Below are positions 28,136 to 36,042 of a DNA stretch of 64,000 bases, piece after piece. A program made the position numbers and the translations under genes. The stretch spans positions 1 through 64,000 of the forward strand of contig CATKXY010000013.1 of the NCBI GenBank assembly GCA_949840915.1, in the 5' to 3' direction. The first letter of the stretch is position 1. Each line of letters starts with the position of its first letter. The notes under the pieces were generated by a model. That model worked only from the letters and a program-made list of their open reading frames with translations, made no database searches and was not told where the DNA came from. This DNA comes from an uncultured Lachnospiraceae bacterium. Lineage in GTDB: Bacteria; Bacillota; Clostridia; Lachnospirales; Lachnospiraceae.

Positions 28136-28218
28136 CAAACCGGCTGATTCATTGTAAGGTATTAGTACTTCCGGTGCGGACAGGCTGTGAGAATCTGCAG
28201 GAGCAAAGGGGATTTGCA

Positions 28219-28671
28219 ATGATAGAAAAACTGAAAGAATTTTTACGAAAGTATGAGGAGATTATTGCGTATCTGATCGTAGGCGGATTGACCACGCTGG
28301 TGTCATGGGCGGCAAAGTTTTTGGCCAATTATCTGTTATTTGAGAACACAATGCATCCTTCCTCTTTTGAAAATGCCGTGTTGAGCATGATCAACTGGAC
28401 TGCCGGTGTGATTTTTGCTTATTTTACGAATCGTAAATTTGTTTTTAAGAGTAAGGACCCTATGTTGAAAGAGGCTCCAAAGTTCGTGTTATCCCGAGTT
28501 TCTACTTTAATTTTGGACATGGTGGTAATGCAGGTTCTGAATGTGCTGCTGGGTATTCATCTGATAATTGCTACAGTGATCTCCGCCGTTCTGGTCATTA
28601 TCGCAAACTATGTGTTCAGCAAGCTTTTTGTCTTTAACAAGAACGAATCAAAGGAATTAAAAGAATCATAA
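28219..28671 (+). CDS. GtrA family membrane protein
   Basis: A protein of 150 residues with four transmembrane helices typical of GtrA/DPMS-associated proteins, which are thought to flip or support polyprenyl-linked sugars for surface glycosylation. The start ATG 28219 follows AAAGGGG; the earlier in-frame ATG lacks family similarity upstream. The motif VGGLTTLVSWAAKFLANYLL in the first helix and FAYFTNRKFVFKSK in the loop before the last helices are diagnostic. No glycosyltransferase gene lies beside it, so its partner is elsewhere. Confidence 0.88.
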   Translation: MIEKLKEFLRKYEEIIAYLIVGGLTTLVSWAAKFLANYLLFENTMHPSSFENAVLSMINWTAGVIFAYFTNRKFVFKSKDPMLKEAPKFVLSRVSTLILDMVVMQVLNVLLGIHLIIATVISAVLVIIANYVFSKLFVFNKNESKELKES

Positions 28672-28702
28672 AAATCAAAAGAGCAGCCCCTGGCGGGCTG
28701 CT
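28669..28702 (-). terminator. Hairpin terminator between convergent genes
   Basis: AGCAGCCC (28682-28689) and GGGCTGCT (28695-28702) form an 8-bp perfect stem. On the minus strand it is followed by a T-rich tail (CTTTTGATTTTT), so it mainly serves the gene at 28749-29213, and less clearly the GtrA gene. Confidence 0.7.
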
Positions 28703-28748
28703 TCTCTGACTCTATTCTTATCGGCCCGAACCGGCCATATCAAAGAAT

Positions 28749-29213
28749 TTACCAGCTTATATCAACTTTCAAAAAAGGAATTTTGTATTCCTGGCGTTTA
28801 TAACGGATCAATTTATTTTTGTAGTGTCTCAATTCATCGAAATAATCAAATTCTATCTTAAATTTCTTGTAGGGATATTCCTGCGCTTCTTTTTCCAAGT
28901 TTAACTGAACAAGATAGCTGATTACACAGGCGGTCAGGGTGCGGTGTACCGGATTGTGAGTGCCGGCACAAATAATGCTGCCCTGACGGGCCGGGGGGGG
29001 AGAGTCTCCCTCCAAAACGCAGAGCGGACGTATGTCCTTTTTTTGTATCAGGCGTATGCTGTCGTCCAGAACCAGATATCCCTTCAGACGCTTGGAAGGA
29101 TTTTCTGCAAACTGGTTTCTGAAGTATTCCACAAACAGCGCTGTAGTATCAGCTACTTCCTGATTGCGTAAGATCTCATCTTCTTTAATCTGTTCCTGCA
29201 GCGGTTTATTCAC
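28749..29213 (-). CDS. Conserved-looking protein of unknown function
   Basis: The 154-residue cytosolic protein has no family I can name. The N-terminal 60 residues are helical and charged (QEQIKEDEILRNQEVADTT, FVEYFRNQF). The middle contains a short strand-rich core (LKGYLVLDDSIRLI, RPLCVLEG) and the C-terminus is Lys/Tyr-rich (YFDELRHYKNKLIRYKRQEYK). There is no signal peptide or membrane segment. It is divergent from a small XRE regulator gene (29325), with 111 nt of very A+T-rich DNA between them, so the regulator may control it. A hairpin terminator follows its 3' end. Confidence 0.6.
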   Translation of the reverse strand: MNKPLQEQIKEDEILRNQEVADTTALFVEYFRNQFAENPSKRLKGYLVLDDSIRLIQKKDIRPLCVLEGDSPPPARQGSIICAGTHNPVHRTLTACVISYLVQLNLEKEAQEYPYKKFKIEFDYFDELRHYKNKLIRYKRQEYKIPFLKVDISW

Positions 29214-29324
29214 AGTGTCTTACCTCCGTAGTAATACAATATAACATTAATAATAACACAAATTAATTCATATTTGCGTCCATTTTAGAAACTTTAAAAT
29301 TAAAAGTTGAAATACACTATAAAT

Positions 29325-29579
29325 ATGGAACGAACAGAGAAAATTATGCAAGGCGATGTGCCTATTGTAGGGGCAAATATAAGACGTCTTCGTAAGAAGA
29401 AACAAATGAGGAATATTGATGTCGTAATACGGCTGCAGTTGACAGGTATGGCGTGCAGCAGCAGTACGCTCAGTAAGATTGAGCGTGGCCGCAGCAATCC
29501 GCCCGTGGCACTGCTGATGGCGTTGACAGATATTTTCCAGTGTGATTATAATGCTTTTTTTGAGCAGCATACAGATTAA
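29325..29579 (+). CDS. Small XRE-family DNA-binding regulator
   Basis: The protein has 84 residues from ATG 29325 (a TTG at 29307 is an alternative; neither has a good ribosome binding site). It is a single helix-turn-helix domain: VGANIRRLRKKKQMRNIDVV, then SSTLSKIERGRSNPPVALLMALTDIF, which covers the Cro/C1 recognition helix pattern. There is no effector domain. It is divergent from the unknown gene at 28749-29213. Autoregulation from the A+T-rich intergenic region is likely but not shown. A strong terminator overlaps its stop codon. Confidence 0.8.
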   Translation: MERTEKIMQGDVPIVGANIRRLRKKKQMRNIDVVIRLQLTGMACSSSTLSKIERGRSNPPVALLMALTDIFQCDYNAFFEQHTD

Positions 29580-29617
29580 GACCATGCAGGGTACCGGCTT
29601 ACCGCGCATGGTCTTTT
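29579..29617 (+). terminator. Rho-independent terminator after the XRE gene
   Basis: AGACCATGC (29579-29587) and GCATGGTCT (29606-29614) form a 9-bp perfect stem, with a nested GGTA/TACC pairing in the loop and a T-rich tail. Confidence 0.85.
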
Positions 29618-29668
29618 TGATTCATCATGGGAGTGCAGACAATAATGGATTGCAGCTCTGTAAAAAAC

Positions 29669-30367
29669 TTAGATATATGTCGCCATATCGGCCACCAGTC
29701 TGGCAGAATGTTCTGCCGCAGCTTTTTCAAAGAGAGGATAGTCCATCTCGGCGCTGCCGTCGGCCTTGTCGGAGATGGCGCGGATGATCACAAAGGGAAT
29801 TCCGTTTACATAAGCGCCGTGAGCGATGGATGCTCCCTCCATCTCCGCACAGTCTCCGTGATACACATTGATCAATCTATCCTTTATTGTGCCGTCAGAG
29901 ATAAACTGGTCGCCGCTGACCACTCTCCCAAAGGAACAGTGGATATCGCTGCAGACTTTTTCACAGGAGGCCTTTGCCAGCTCCATCATGCGGGCATCCG
30001 CCGGAAATTCCAGGCGGCCCATCTGAGGAACCTCTCCCGGCTGATATCCGAAAATTGTCACGTCCATATCGTGATGAAGGGCATCCCTGGAGATCAGGAT
30101 ATCTCCGATATTTAATTCTGCATTCAGTGAACCGGCGACACCGGTATTGACGACATGAGTCACTTCAAAGAGATCGATCAGGATCTGCACGCATAAGGCG
30201 GCGTTTACCTTTCCTATGCCGCAGCGAACTACCACGGCCGGACAGCCGTTTAAAATGCCCTCGTGAAATTCCATACCGGCCTTTTTGGTGATCTTTGTTT
30301 CTGTCAGTTGAGATTTAAGAGTTTCCACTTCCAGTTCCATGGCTCCGATAATTCCGATTTTGCTCAT
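29669..30367 (-). CDS. mtnN: 5'-methylthioadenosine/S-adenosylhomocysteine nucleosidase
   Basis: MtnN hydrolyses S-adenosylhomocysteine and methylthioadenosine to adenine plus the thioribose. Its product S-ribosylhomocysteine is the LuxS substrate. The 232-residue protein begins MSKIGIIGAMELEVETL with the catalytic glutamate, has GIGKVNAALCVQILID and VVNTGVAGSLN, and ends with the EMEGASIAH and IRAISDKAD (catalytic Asp) region. AGAGGAAG precedes the start. The luxS gene lies 51 nt upstream on the same strand, so the two steps of the activated methyl cycle are encoded together. Confidence 0.95.
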   Translation of the reverse strand: MSKIGIIGAMELEVETLKSQLTETKITKKAGMEFHEGILNGCPAVVVRCGIGKVNAALCVQILIDLFEVTHVVNTGVAGSLNAELNIGDILISRDALHHDMDVTIFGYQPGEVPQMGRLEFPADARMMELAKASCEKVCSDIHCSFGRVVSGDQFISDGTIKDRLINVYHGDCAEMEGASIAHGAYVNGIPFVIIRAISDKADGSAEMDYPLFEKAAAEHSARLVADMATYI

Positions 30368-30418
30368 TTTTTCTTCCTCTCCGTCTTATTGTTACAGCCG
30401 GATACGGCCGTTTGTCTG

Positions 30419-30898
30419 TTATACAGGATATATAAGTCGATCCTGGCCGATATTGTACAACACCTGGTCCAGATATCTTTTTGCCAGAAGTTTGGCCATG
30501 TTCAGGTTCATATCCAGATAATTTCCGCAATCCCTGGGGGAAGCACCGGGTACTTCGCCCTGGAAATCCCGCATAAACTCATACATCTCCACAATCAGAG
30601 GCACAATGTCCGCAGAACTATAGTCGCCGGCCAGCAGAAGATAAAATCCTGTACGGCAGCCCATGGGGCCAAAGTAGATGGTTCTGCTTCCGTAGGTGGG
30701 ATGATTGCGCAGAAAGGTAGCGCCCAGATGTTCCATGGTATGTACTTCCGCAGTATTCATCACCGGCTCCTCGTTGGGACTGGTCATGCGCAGATCAAAG
30801 GTGGTGACAGTTTCAGAACCCGCCTGATCTTTGCGGGATACATAGACGCCGGGCTGCAGTTTAATGTGATCGATCGTAAAGCTTGCTATTTTTTCCAT
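30419..30898 (-). CDS. luxS: S-ribosylhomocysteine lyase (AI-2 synthesis)
   Basis: LuxS splits S-ribosylhomocysteine into homocysteine and DPD, the precursor of autoinducer-2. The 159-residue protein starts at ATG 30898, preceded by AGAGGTG. Metal ligands are in HTMEHLGATFLRNH (HxxEH) and in SPRDCGNYLDMN (Cys). The catalytic Cys is in GPMGCRTGFYLLL. A -10-like TATACT lies about 60 nt upstream on the minus strand. The divergent 343-nt interval up to the LytTR gene is described separately. Confidence 0.95.
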   Translation of the reverse strand: MEKIASFTIDHIKLQPGVYVSRKDQAGSETVTTFDLRMTSPNEEPVMNTAEVHTMEHLGATFLRNHPTYGSRTIYFGPMGCRTGFYLLLAGDYSSADIVPLIVEMYEFMRDFQGEVPGASPRDCGNYLDMNLNMAKLLAKRYLDQVLYNIGQDRLIYPV

Positions 30899-31241
30899 AG
30901 ACACCTCTTTCGCCTGCAAAACAGTTTTGAGAAATATGCATTATGTAATAGTATACAACATATCCGGCACAAAGAAAATATCGTGCGGATAAAATGTTAT
31001 AAAAAACGGTGAAAAAATCGTATCTTGCGGGTTATAGAAATCAGCATTCTCACCGATATATCAATATAGGAAAAGATACATGCTATGGACAGCGGACAGA
31101 TGAAACATCATAGGTTTGCCGTCCTTTTTATTTTTTCGGTTGGTGACATTGCAGCGGTATTTCGTTACATTTTGCAAATATATTTTTTTATTCTGCCGAA
31201 ATAAAATGCGTGAGAAGGATGACAACAGGTAAGAGGTGGGC
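30899..31241. other. Divergent intergenic region between luxS and the LytTR gene
   Basis: This 343-nt stretch has no convincing gene. It holds a minus-strand TATACT box for luxS near 30954, an inverted repeat ATCC(G)GCAC/GTGCGGAT at 30962-30990, an imperfect hairpin with a long T-tract at about 31087-31133 that looks like a weak terminator or attenuator, and the direct repeats with a TAAAAT box (31202) upstream of the LytTR gene. No known riboswitch consensus was recognised. Confidence 0.5.
31145..31174 (+). promoter_or_regulatory. Candidate LytTR-type direct repeat
   Basis: GACATTGCA (31145-31153) and TACATTTTG (31166-31174) are 9-nt elements in direct orientation with a 21-nt period, two helical turns. 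This is the geometry bound by LytTR dimers. They lie 27 nt upstream of a TAAAAT box and about 70 nt upstream of the LytTR gene itself, so autoactivation is plausible. Confidence 0.4.
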
Positions 31242-31784
31242 ATGAAAGTCGCAATTTGTGATGAGGATAAAGAGAGCTGTGTGAAGCTGCGCAGTTTGAT
31301 CCTAAGGCAGGAGCCCCACTGCGAGGTGGCGTGTTTCTGCAGAAGAGAGCAATCGGGGGAAGCAGAGCAGTATTTTGACTGTCTGATGAGAGATGTGAAA
31401 TCCTATCGATCGGATCTTTCTGGAAATACGGGTAAATCGTGCGAAAGTGCAGGGCAGCTGATCTTCCAGACGAAGAGCAGAAATTATACCGTACAGACAG
31501 ATGAGATTCTGTATGTGGAGAGCAGAAAGCGCAAGGTAGAGATTCACACGGCAGGGATTTGTTTTTCCGTATACGCAACCATGAAAGCGATGGAACAGCG
31601 GTTGGGAGAACCTTTTTTCAGGTGTCACAGGGGTTATCTGGTAAACATGGCCTATGTGGAGGATTATGACACGGGAGGTATACGGCTTAAGAACGGAGAG
31701 AGAGTCTATCTGGCCAGAGAAAAGCATTCTGATTTTGCCGGAGCGTACTCAAGATATCTGCAAAAATATGATGATAGAGATTAA
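31242..31784 (+). CDS. LytTR-domain regulator with shortened receiver region
   Basis: The protein of about 180 residues starts at ATG 31242 (AGAGGTG upstream). The first 30 residues (MKVAICDEDKESCVKLRSLI) look like the first strand and helix of a response-regulator receiver. The following segment is too short, and no phospho-accepting Asp in a hydrophobic strand or later Thr/Lys motifs are found; only about 75 residues precede the DNA-binding part. From about residue 73 a full LytTR domain follows (IFQTKSRNYTVQTDEILYVES, FFRCHRGYLVNMAYV, VYLAREKHSDFAGAY). It probably regulates by protein level or another ligand rather than by phosphorylation. Two unknown genes follow on the same strand within 28 and 17 nt, as one operon. 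Confidence 0.8.
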   Translation: MKVAICDEDKESCVKLRSLILRQEPHCEVACFCRREQSGEAEQYFDCLMRDVKSYRSDLSGNTGKSCESAGQLIFQTKSRNYTVQTDEILYVESRKRKVEIHTAGICFSVYATMKAMEQRLGEPFFRCHRGYLVNMAYVEDYDTGGIRLKNGERVYLAREKHSDFAGAYSRYLQKYDDRD

Positions 31785-31811
31785 ATTTACAGGAAGGGCA
31801 TGGTGATCAAA

Positions 31812-32462
31812 ATGAGACTTAGAGTTACTTCGCAGATGTTGGAAAATAACAGGAGGAGAGCGGGCAGATCTTCCGGCAGCAGTTCGCTGTTGAAATATGT
31901 AAACGGAAACGGAGCGGGAGGAAGCTCCAGGCTCAATACGATGAACACGGGGAGCGCCAGGGCAAACAGACTTATGGCGAAAGGTTATGAGACCCTGGAG
32001 AAGTCGTCGACCAAGCTCGTGGATCAGGCGAAGCATTTGGCGGATAAAATAGACGACAAGGATAACAAGGATAAGAAGATCACAGATCAGGCTGCAAAGA
32101 TGGTAGATTGCTTTAATGAAGCGCTGAAAGATTTAAAGCAGTCATCCGGGGTACTGAACCAATATTATTTTCAGACCTTAAGGGACGTCTCTCTGGAAAA
32201 TGAGGACGCATTGGAGGAGATCGGAATAACGGTATCATCCGGCGGAAGTCTCTCCCTGAACCGTGAGAAGCTGGAGAGCGCAGACTGGGAGAAGGTGGAG
32301 AAGCTGTTGGGTTCCGAGGGGAAGTTTATGAAGCAGATGAACTATGTGGCTTCGAGAGTCGCCGATAATGCCAGAAGCAATTCGGAGAGCCTTTCCAGCA
32401 GGTACAATTCCAGAGGGGATATCACCAGTTCTTATTTGAGCAGAATCAATTATCGCAGATAA
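31812..32462 (+). CDS. Unknown protein with flagellin/FliD-like features
   Basis: The protein of 216 residues starts at ATG 31812, which has GGTGATC, an excellent anti-Shine-Dalgarno match, just upstream. ATG 31800 is too close to AGGAAGGG. The N-terminus MRLRVTSQMLENN resembles the conserved start of FlgL/flagellin-type proteins. The middle is Lys/Asp-rich and helical. The part LEEIGITVSSGGSLSLNREKLESADWEKVEKLLG resembles the C-terminal helical end of the flagellar cap FliD (xxGIT...GKLxLDxxKL). No signal peptide is present. No flagellar gene is in the window. It follows a LytTR regulator and precedes a partner that shares the GGSLxxNRxxL motif. Family assignment is tentative. Confidence 0.6.
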   Translation: MRLRVTSQMLENNRRRAGRSSGSSSLLKYVNGNGAGGSSRLNTMNTGSARANRLMAKGYETLEKSSTKLVDQAKHLADKIDDKDNKDKKITDQAAKMVDCFNEALKDLKQSSGVLNQYYFQTLRDVSLENEDALEEIGITVSSGGSLSLNREKLESADWEKVEKLLGSEGKFMKQMNYVASRVADNARSNSESLSSRYNSRGDITSSYLSRINYRR

Positions 32463-32478
32463 AGGAAGAGGTGACGGT

Positions 32479-33141
32479 ATGCGCGTGGGAGCAAATGCAG
32501 CGGGAATCAATAACGTAAGGGCGCGGCAGGATTCCTCTGTGATCAGAGGGCGCCGTTTTGGAGAAAGTCAATACGGGGAGGCGCTGGCGGCTGTAGGCAG
32601 CAGTGCATTGTCCAGGGCGGACAGCAGGTTCCGGGGACTCTCCGGGGATGATGAGGATCAGGCTGAGAGTGATACGGCTGAGACAGACAAGAGCAGCGGG
32701 GAGAGAGCAGAGGCAGTAAGAATCTATGAGGCGGTAACTGCAGGTAAGGATCCGCTGGAGGGATTGCGGCAGACAGCCAAGGTGCCATACGGTTATCTTG
32801 CAAAGGATGGTGTCATCGAGTATAATGGAGTATGTTTTGTCTGTGACGAGCGGACAAACAGTATCTGTCTGGGTGATATGACCGACAATAGTAAAGTGCT
32901 CACTATTGCATTGTCCGGCGGCGGAAGTCTGAAAGTGAACCGGGATAGTCTGGGAACCTTATCCAAGGCTATCGGTATGTTCTCTCCGGAGGATGTAAAT
33001 CTGATTCTTCGGGCCATCGCCCAGGACACCAAGATTCAGTCCATGAAGAATGAAGTGGAGGATATGGAGGCCAGCGTAGGTGAGAAACTGAAGCCTGATA
33101 CTCAGGAGACTGACACTCAGAAGTCAGAGGAGGAGCAGTAA
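32479..33141 (+). CDS. Unknown partner protein of the LytTR cassette
   Basis: The 220-residue protein begins 17 nt after the previous stop with GAGGTGA as ribosome binding site. An Arg/Ser/Gly-rich N-terminal part (about 60 residues) leads to an acidic stretch (GDDEDQAESDTAETDK). Then comes a compact domain with VPYGYLAKDGVIEYNGVCFVCDERTNSICLGDM and ALSGGGSLKVNRDSLGTLSKAIGMFSPEDVNLILRAI, and a Glu/Thr/Gln-rich tail. The GGSLKVNRDSL segment echoes GGSLSLNREKL of the upstream protein, suggesting common ancestry or binding. No signal peptide or membrane helix is present. Function unknown. Confidence 0.6.
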   Translation: MRVGANAAGINNVRARQDSSVIRGRRFGESQYGEALAAVGSSALSRADSRFRGLSGDDEDQAESDTAETDKSSGERAEAVRIYEAVTAGKDPLEGLRQTAKVPYGYLAKDGVIEYNGVCFVCDERTNSICLGDMTDNSKVLTIALSGGGSLKVNRDSLGTLSKAIGMFSPEDVNLILRAIAQDTKIQSMKNEVEDMEASVGEKLKPDTQETDTQKSEEEQ

Positions 33142-33231
33142 AGGATCATAGAACCGGTTTGCAGAATTAATTTGTGAGAGGTATCAGTCCATGTATTTTC
33201 CGATTTAGAGATAACTGAGCAGAACACATGC

Positions 33232-33259
33232 AATAGCACTGCTTTCGGGCAGTGTTATT
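33232..33259. repeat. Stem-loop downstream of the LytTR cassette
   Basis: AATAGCACTGC (33232-33242) and GCAGTGTTATT (33249-33259) pair over 11 bp with one G-U and a 6-nt loop. No T-tract follows directly, so it may be a weak terminator or an mRNA-stabilising end. Confidence 0.5.
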
Positions 33260-33343
33260 GTTGTGTCCGGAATGTTGTGTCTGGCAATGCTGCAGCCTGA
33301 ATGCATTCGGCTGTGCTCATGATCGGAAAGGATGAATCTCACT

Positions 33344-34513
33344 ATGAACTTAAAAAGAAATATTTTTATCATGTATGCCATTGCCCTTTTGCAGGGCATG
33401 GTATTCTACGGCCCTATAGCCACTCTCTACCGGCAGGTGCAGGGAGTCACTGTCCTGCAGATTGCTGTGATCGAAAGCATATCGCTGGCGCTTTGTCTTG
33501 TGCTGGAATTTCCGTGGGGTATCGTTGCAGATAAAATCGGGTATCGAAGGACAATGATTATCTGCAATCTGTTGTATTTTGTATCGAAGCTCGTATTTTG
33601 GAAGGCTGCAGGCTTTGCCGCCTTTTTGCTGGAACGTATTATGATCAGTATCGTGATCGCGGGCCTCTCCGGTGTGGATACCGCCCTGCTTTATCTGTCC
33701 TGCGGCGTACAGAAAAGCTGTGGTACCAACGGCGGCGGGAGAGGAAGCCAGCAGGTATTTGGCATTTATAACAGCCTGCAGGAAGCCGGACTGTTGATTG
33801 CCGCTTTTGTGTTTTCTGTGATCGTGAAGGAGGATTACCGGCTGGCTGCTCTGCTGACGGCCGTCAGCTACGGTATGGCTGCCCTGTGTACTTTTGGTCT
33901 TACGGAGGTCAGAGATACGCAGAGTGAGGGGACTGATGTTTATAAAGTTCCGGCACTTCTCAGGCAGATCTTAACGGACAGGCCGCTGCTTTTATTTCTG
34001 GCGGGTGTGGCTCTCTTCAACGGGACGCATCAGATGATCACGGTATTTTTAAACCAACTGCAGTATGTGAGATGCGGTCTGTCTGACACGGAGATTGGAT
34101 ATATCTATATTCTGGTTACGGTGGCAGGACTCTGCGGTGTCCTTTCCTCTAAGATTACAGCCAGGATCGGCACTGTTAAAATGGGGGCGGCGATCTTCGG
34201 GGCGGCAGCGGCAGCCTGTGCCGTGCTGGCGGCTGTCACGAATCCCCTGTGCTCAGTTCTGGGAATTCTGATGCTGAGGATTTCTTTCAGCCTTTTTCAG
34301 CCTCTGCACACGGAACAGCAGAATCGTCGGATCTATGCGTCTGACCGCGCGACGGCTTTGAGCGTCAATGCCGTGATTCTGGACAGCGTAGGTATCGGCA
34401 CAAGCCTTATTTTCGGCATGCTCACTGAATACAGCCTTGTCTGGGCATTGCTGTCGGGTACGATATTATGTATCCTGGGCGGGATATTGTATTTGCGCAA
34501 TGCATCAAAATAA
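33344..34513 (+). CDS. Major facilitator superfamily transporter
   Basis: The protein of about 389 residues has 12 hydrophobic segments with the MFS loop 2-3 pattern in EFPWGIVADKIGYRRTMI (the GxxxDxxGxRR signature). The substrate cannot be told; the overall look is of a drug or metabolite exporter. GGAAAGG ends directly before ATG 33332, so ATG 33344 (12 nt spacing) is preferred, with some doubt. It is on the same strand as the LytTR cassette but 200 nt downstream and separated by a hairpin, so it is likely a separate unit. The glycosyltransferase gene follows after 49 nt. Confidence 0.85.
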   Translation: MNLKRNIFIMYAIALLQGMVFYGPIATLYRQVQGVTVLQIAVIESISLALCLVLEFPWGIVADKIGYRRTMIICNLLYFVSKLVFWKAAGFAAFLLERIMISIVIAGLSGVDTALLYLSCGVQKSCGTNGGGRGSQQVFGIYNSLQEAGLLIAAFVFSVIVKEDYRLAALLTAVSYGMAALCTFGLTEVRDTQSEGTDVYKVPALLRQILTDRPLLLFLAGVALFNGTHQMITVFLNQLQYVRCGLSDTEIGYIYILVTVAGLCGVLSSKITARIGTVKMGAAIFGAAAAACAVLAAVTNPLCSVLGILMLRISFSLFQPLHTEQQNRRIYASDRATALSVNAVILDSVGIGTSLIFGMLTEYSLVWALLSGTILCILGGILYLRNASK

Positions 34514-34562
34514 TATATAATGAAAACACTATATATTATGATCAAGGCAGGTGCAGATTTTT

Positions 34563-36008
34563 ATGGAAAAGGATCGGAGGGTAAACTGGAGAGCAGCCGG
34601 AATCTATATTCTGGCCGGTGTTGTCTGCGTCATGCTCTCTGTTCCCCTGTTTTCCCACAGTATCGTATTGGACGAGGCCTATTCCATTGTGTTTGCGAGA
34701 GGCAGCCTGGCTGACATTGTGCGCGCCACAGCGGCGGATGTTCATCCTCCGCTGTACTATTTTCTGCTCTGGGCTGTGAGAGTGCTGTTTGGTGAATCTA
34801 TCGTAAAATACCGGATCGTAACGGTATTTGCCACCTATCTGAATCTGTTTTGGCTGGGGGCTTCTTTGATTCGCAGAAAATGGGGCAATGGGACGGCCGT
34901 CTTTTATATTCTGTGGTTTGGGCTGACTTACTGTACGTTTGAGAAATCTATGATCATCCGTATGTATCCGCTGGGCTGTCTGTTGGTGACGGCAGTGGTG
35001 ATCTATCTGTTTTCCCTCTATGAGAGCTGGCGGAAAAAGGATTATATTCTGAGCATCCTTTTGACCATAGCCGCCATGTATACACATTATTTTGCGGTGA
35101 TGGCGGTGTTTGCGGCATGGGCGGTTCTGCTGGCGTGTGTCTGCCTAAAGAAACGGCAGTATATATGGCGGGTGCTGGGAGGCGGAGCTCTGATCGCACT
35201 GGGATATCTTCCATGGATGGGCGTGGTGCTGTCCCAGACCAGGAAAGTGACGGAAGGGTACTGGATTCCCAGCTTTAACTGGACCAACTGGTTTAAGGCT
35301 CCGGCGCTTTTGATGGAATCCTCGCTGACAGGCTGCGGCTATGCGCTTTATGTTCTGGTGTTTGCCCTTTTGCTTTGCGCCTGTCTGCGCAGAAACCGTG
35401 ATGCGCTTATCACTGCGCTGGTATTTGCCTGTACAATGCTGATCGGAGCGCTGCTGTCAGTATGCGTGGCACCCATCTGGGAGGAACGCTATCTGTATGT
35501 GGCGTGGGGAGTGCTGGCGCTGGCGGTGGCGCTTGTTCTGGGACCGGACTGCAGTGTGTTTTCCCGGATATCACGGAGTGCCGCAGTGCTTTTGTTATGT
35601 ATTGTGGGCGCATTCTCCTTTATTACTATGTACCGGGGCGGTCTGAACAACGATATGGCCCGGGAGTGGACGGAGTTTCTGGAGGCCCGTGTGGAGGCGG
35701 GAGATCTGATCATAGCGGACGATGACAGAGAGCATATTCTGGTCTATCAGGCATATCTGCCGGACAATCCGGTAGTGATGCTCCGTGAAGTTGTGGATAT
35801 GGACGATCCGGAGGCCGGGCGGTTTCTGGAGGATGCGGCGGAGCGTCCGATCTGGTATGCGGTAAATTACGTCATGCAGGTGGAGGGAGTGTCCTCGATG
35901 GAGGATGTGTGCGTGCGTCATGGTCTGAGTATGCAGTCAGAGGGCCGTTTTGCGATACAGTCTAAGGATATTGAGGTTTTCAGGATACAAGACATACACG
36001 GCGAATAG
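34563..36008 (+). CDS. GT-C fold membrane glycosyltransferase (GT39/ArnT-like)
   Basis: The protein of 481 residues has 9 to 11 transmembrane helices and a C-terminal extracytoplasmic domain. It transfers a sugar from a polyprenyl-phosphate donor on the outer membrane face. Family hallmarks are the first-loop acid in VLDEAYSIVFARGS, the second acidic motif ATAADVHPPLYYFLLW (DxHPPLYY), and the large loop after the sixth helix. GCAGGTG is the ribosome binding site for ATG 34563. Acceptor and sugar are unknown. The next gene starts 34 nt downstream and encodes a membrane protein with a beta-rich outer domain, probably a partner. Confidence 0.85.
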   Translation: MEKDRRVNWRAAGIYILAGVVCVMLSVPLFSHSIVLDEAYSIVFARGSLADIVRATAADVHPPLYYFLLWAVRVLFGESIVKYRIVTVFATYLNLFWLGASLIRRKWGNGTAVFYILWFGLTYCTFEKSMIIRMYPLGCLLVTAVVIYLFSLYESWRKKDYILSILLTIAAMYTHYFAVMAVFAAWAVLLACVCLKKRQYIWRVLGGGALIALGYLPWMGVVLSQTRKVTEGYWIPSFNWTNWFKAPALLMESSLTGCGYALYVLVFALLLCACLRRNRDALITALVFACTMLIGALLSVCVAPIWEERYLYVAWGVLALAVALVLGPDCSVFSRISRSAAVLLLCIVGAFSFITMYRGGLNNDMAREWTEFLEARVEAGDLIIADDDREHILVYQAYLPDNPVVMLREVVDMDDPEAGRFLEDAAERPIWYAVNYVMQVEGVSSMEDVCVRHGLSMQSEGRFAIQSKDIEVFRIQDIHGE

Positions 36009-36042
36009 ATTGTGCTTTTGCCGTGATATACAGGGGGAACCG

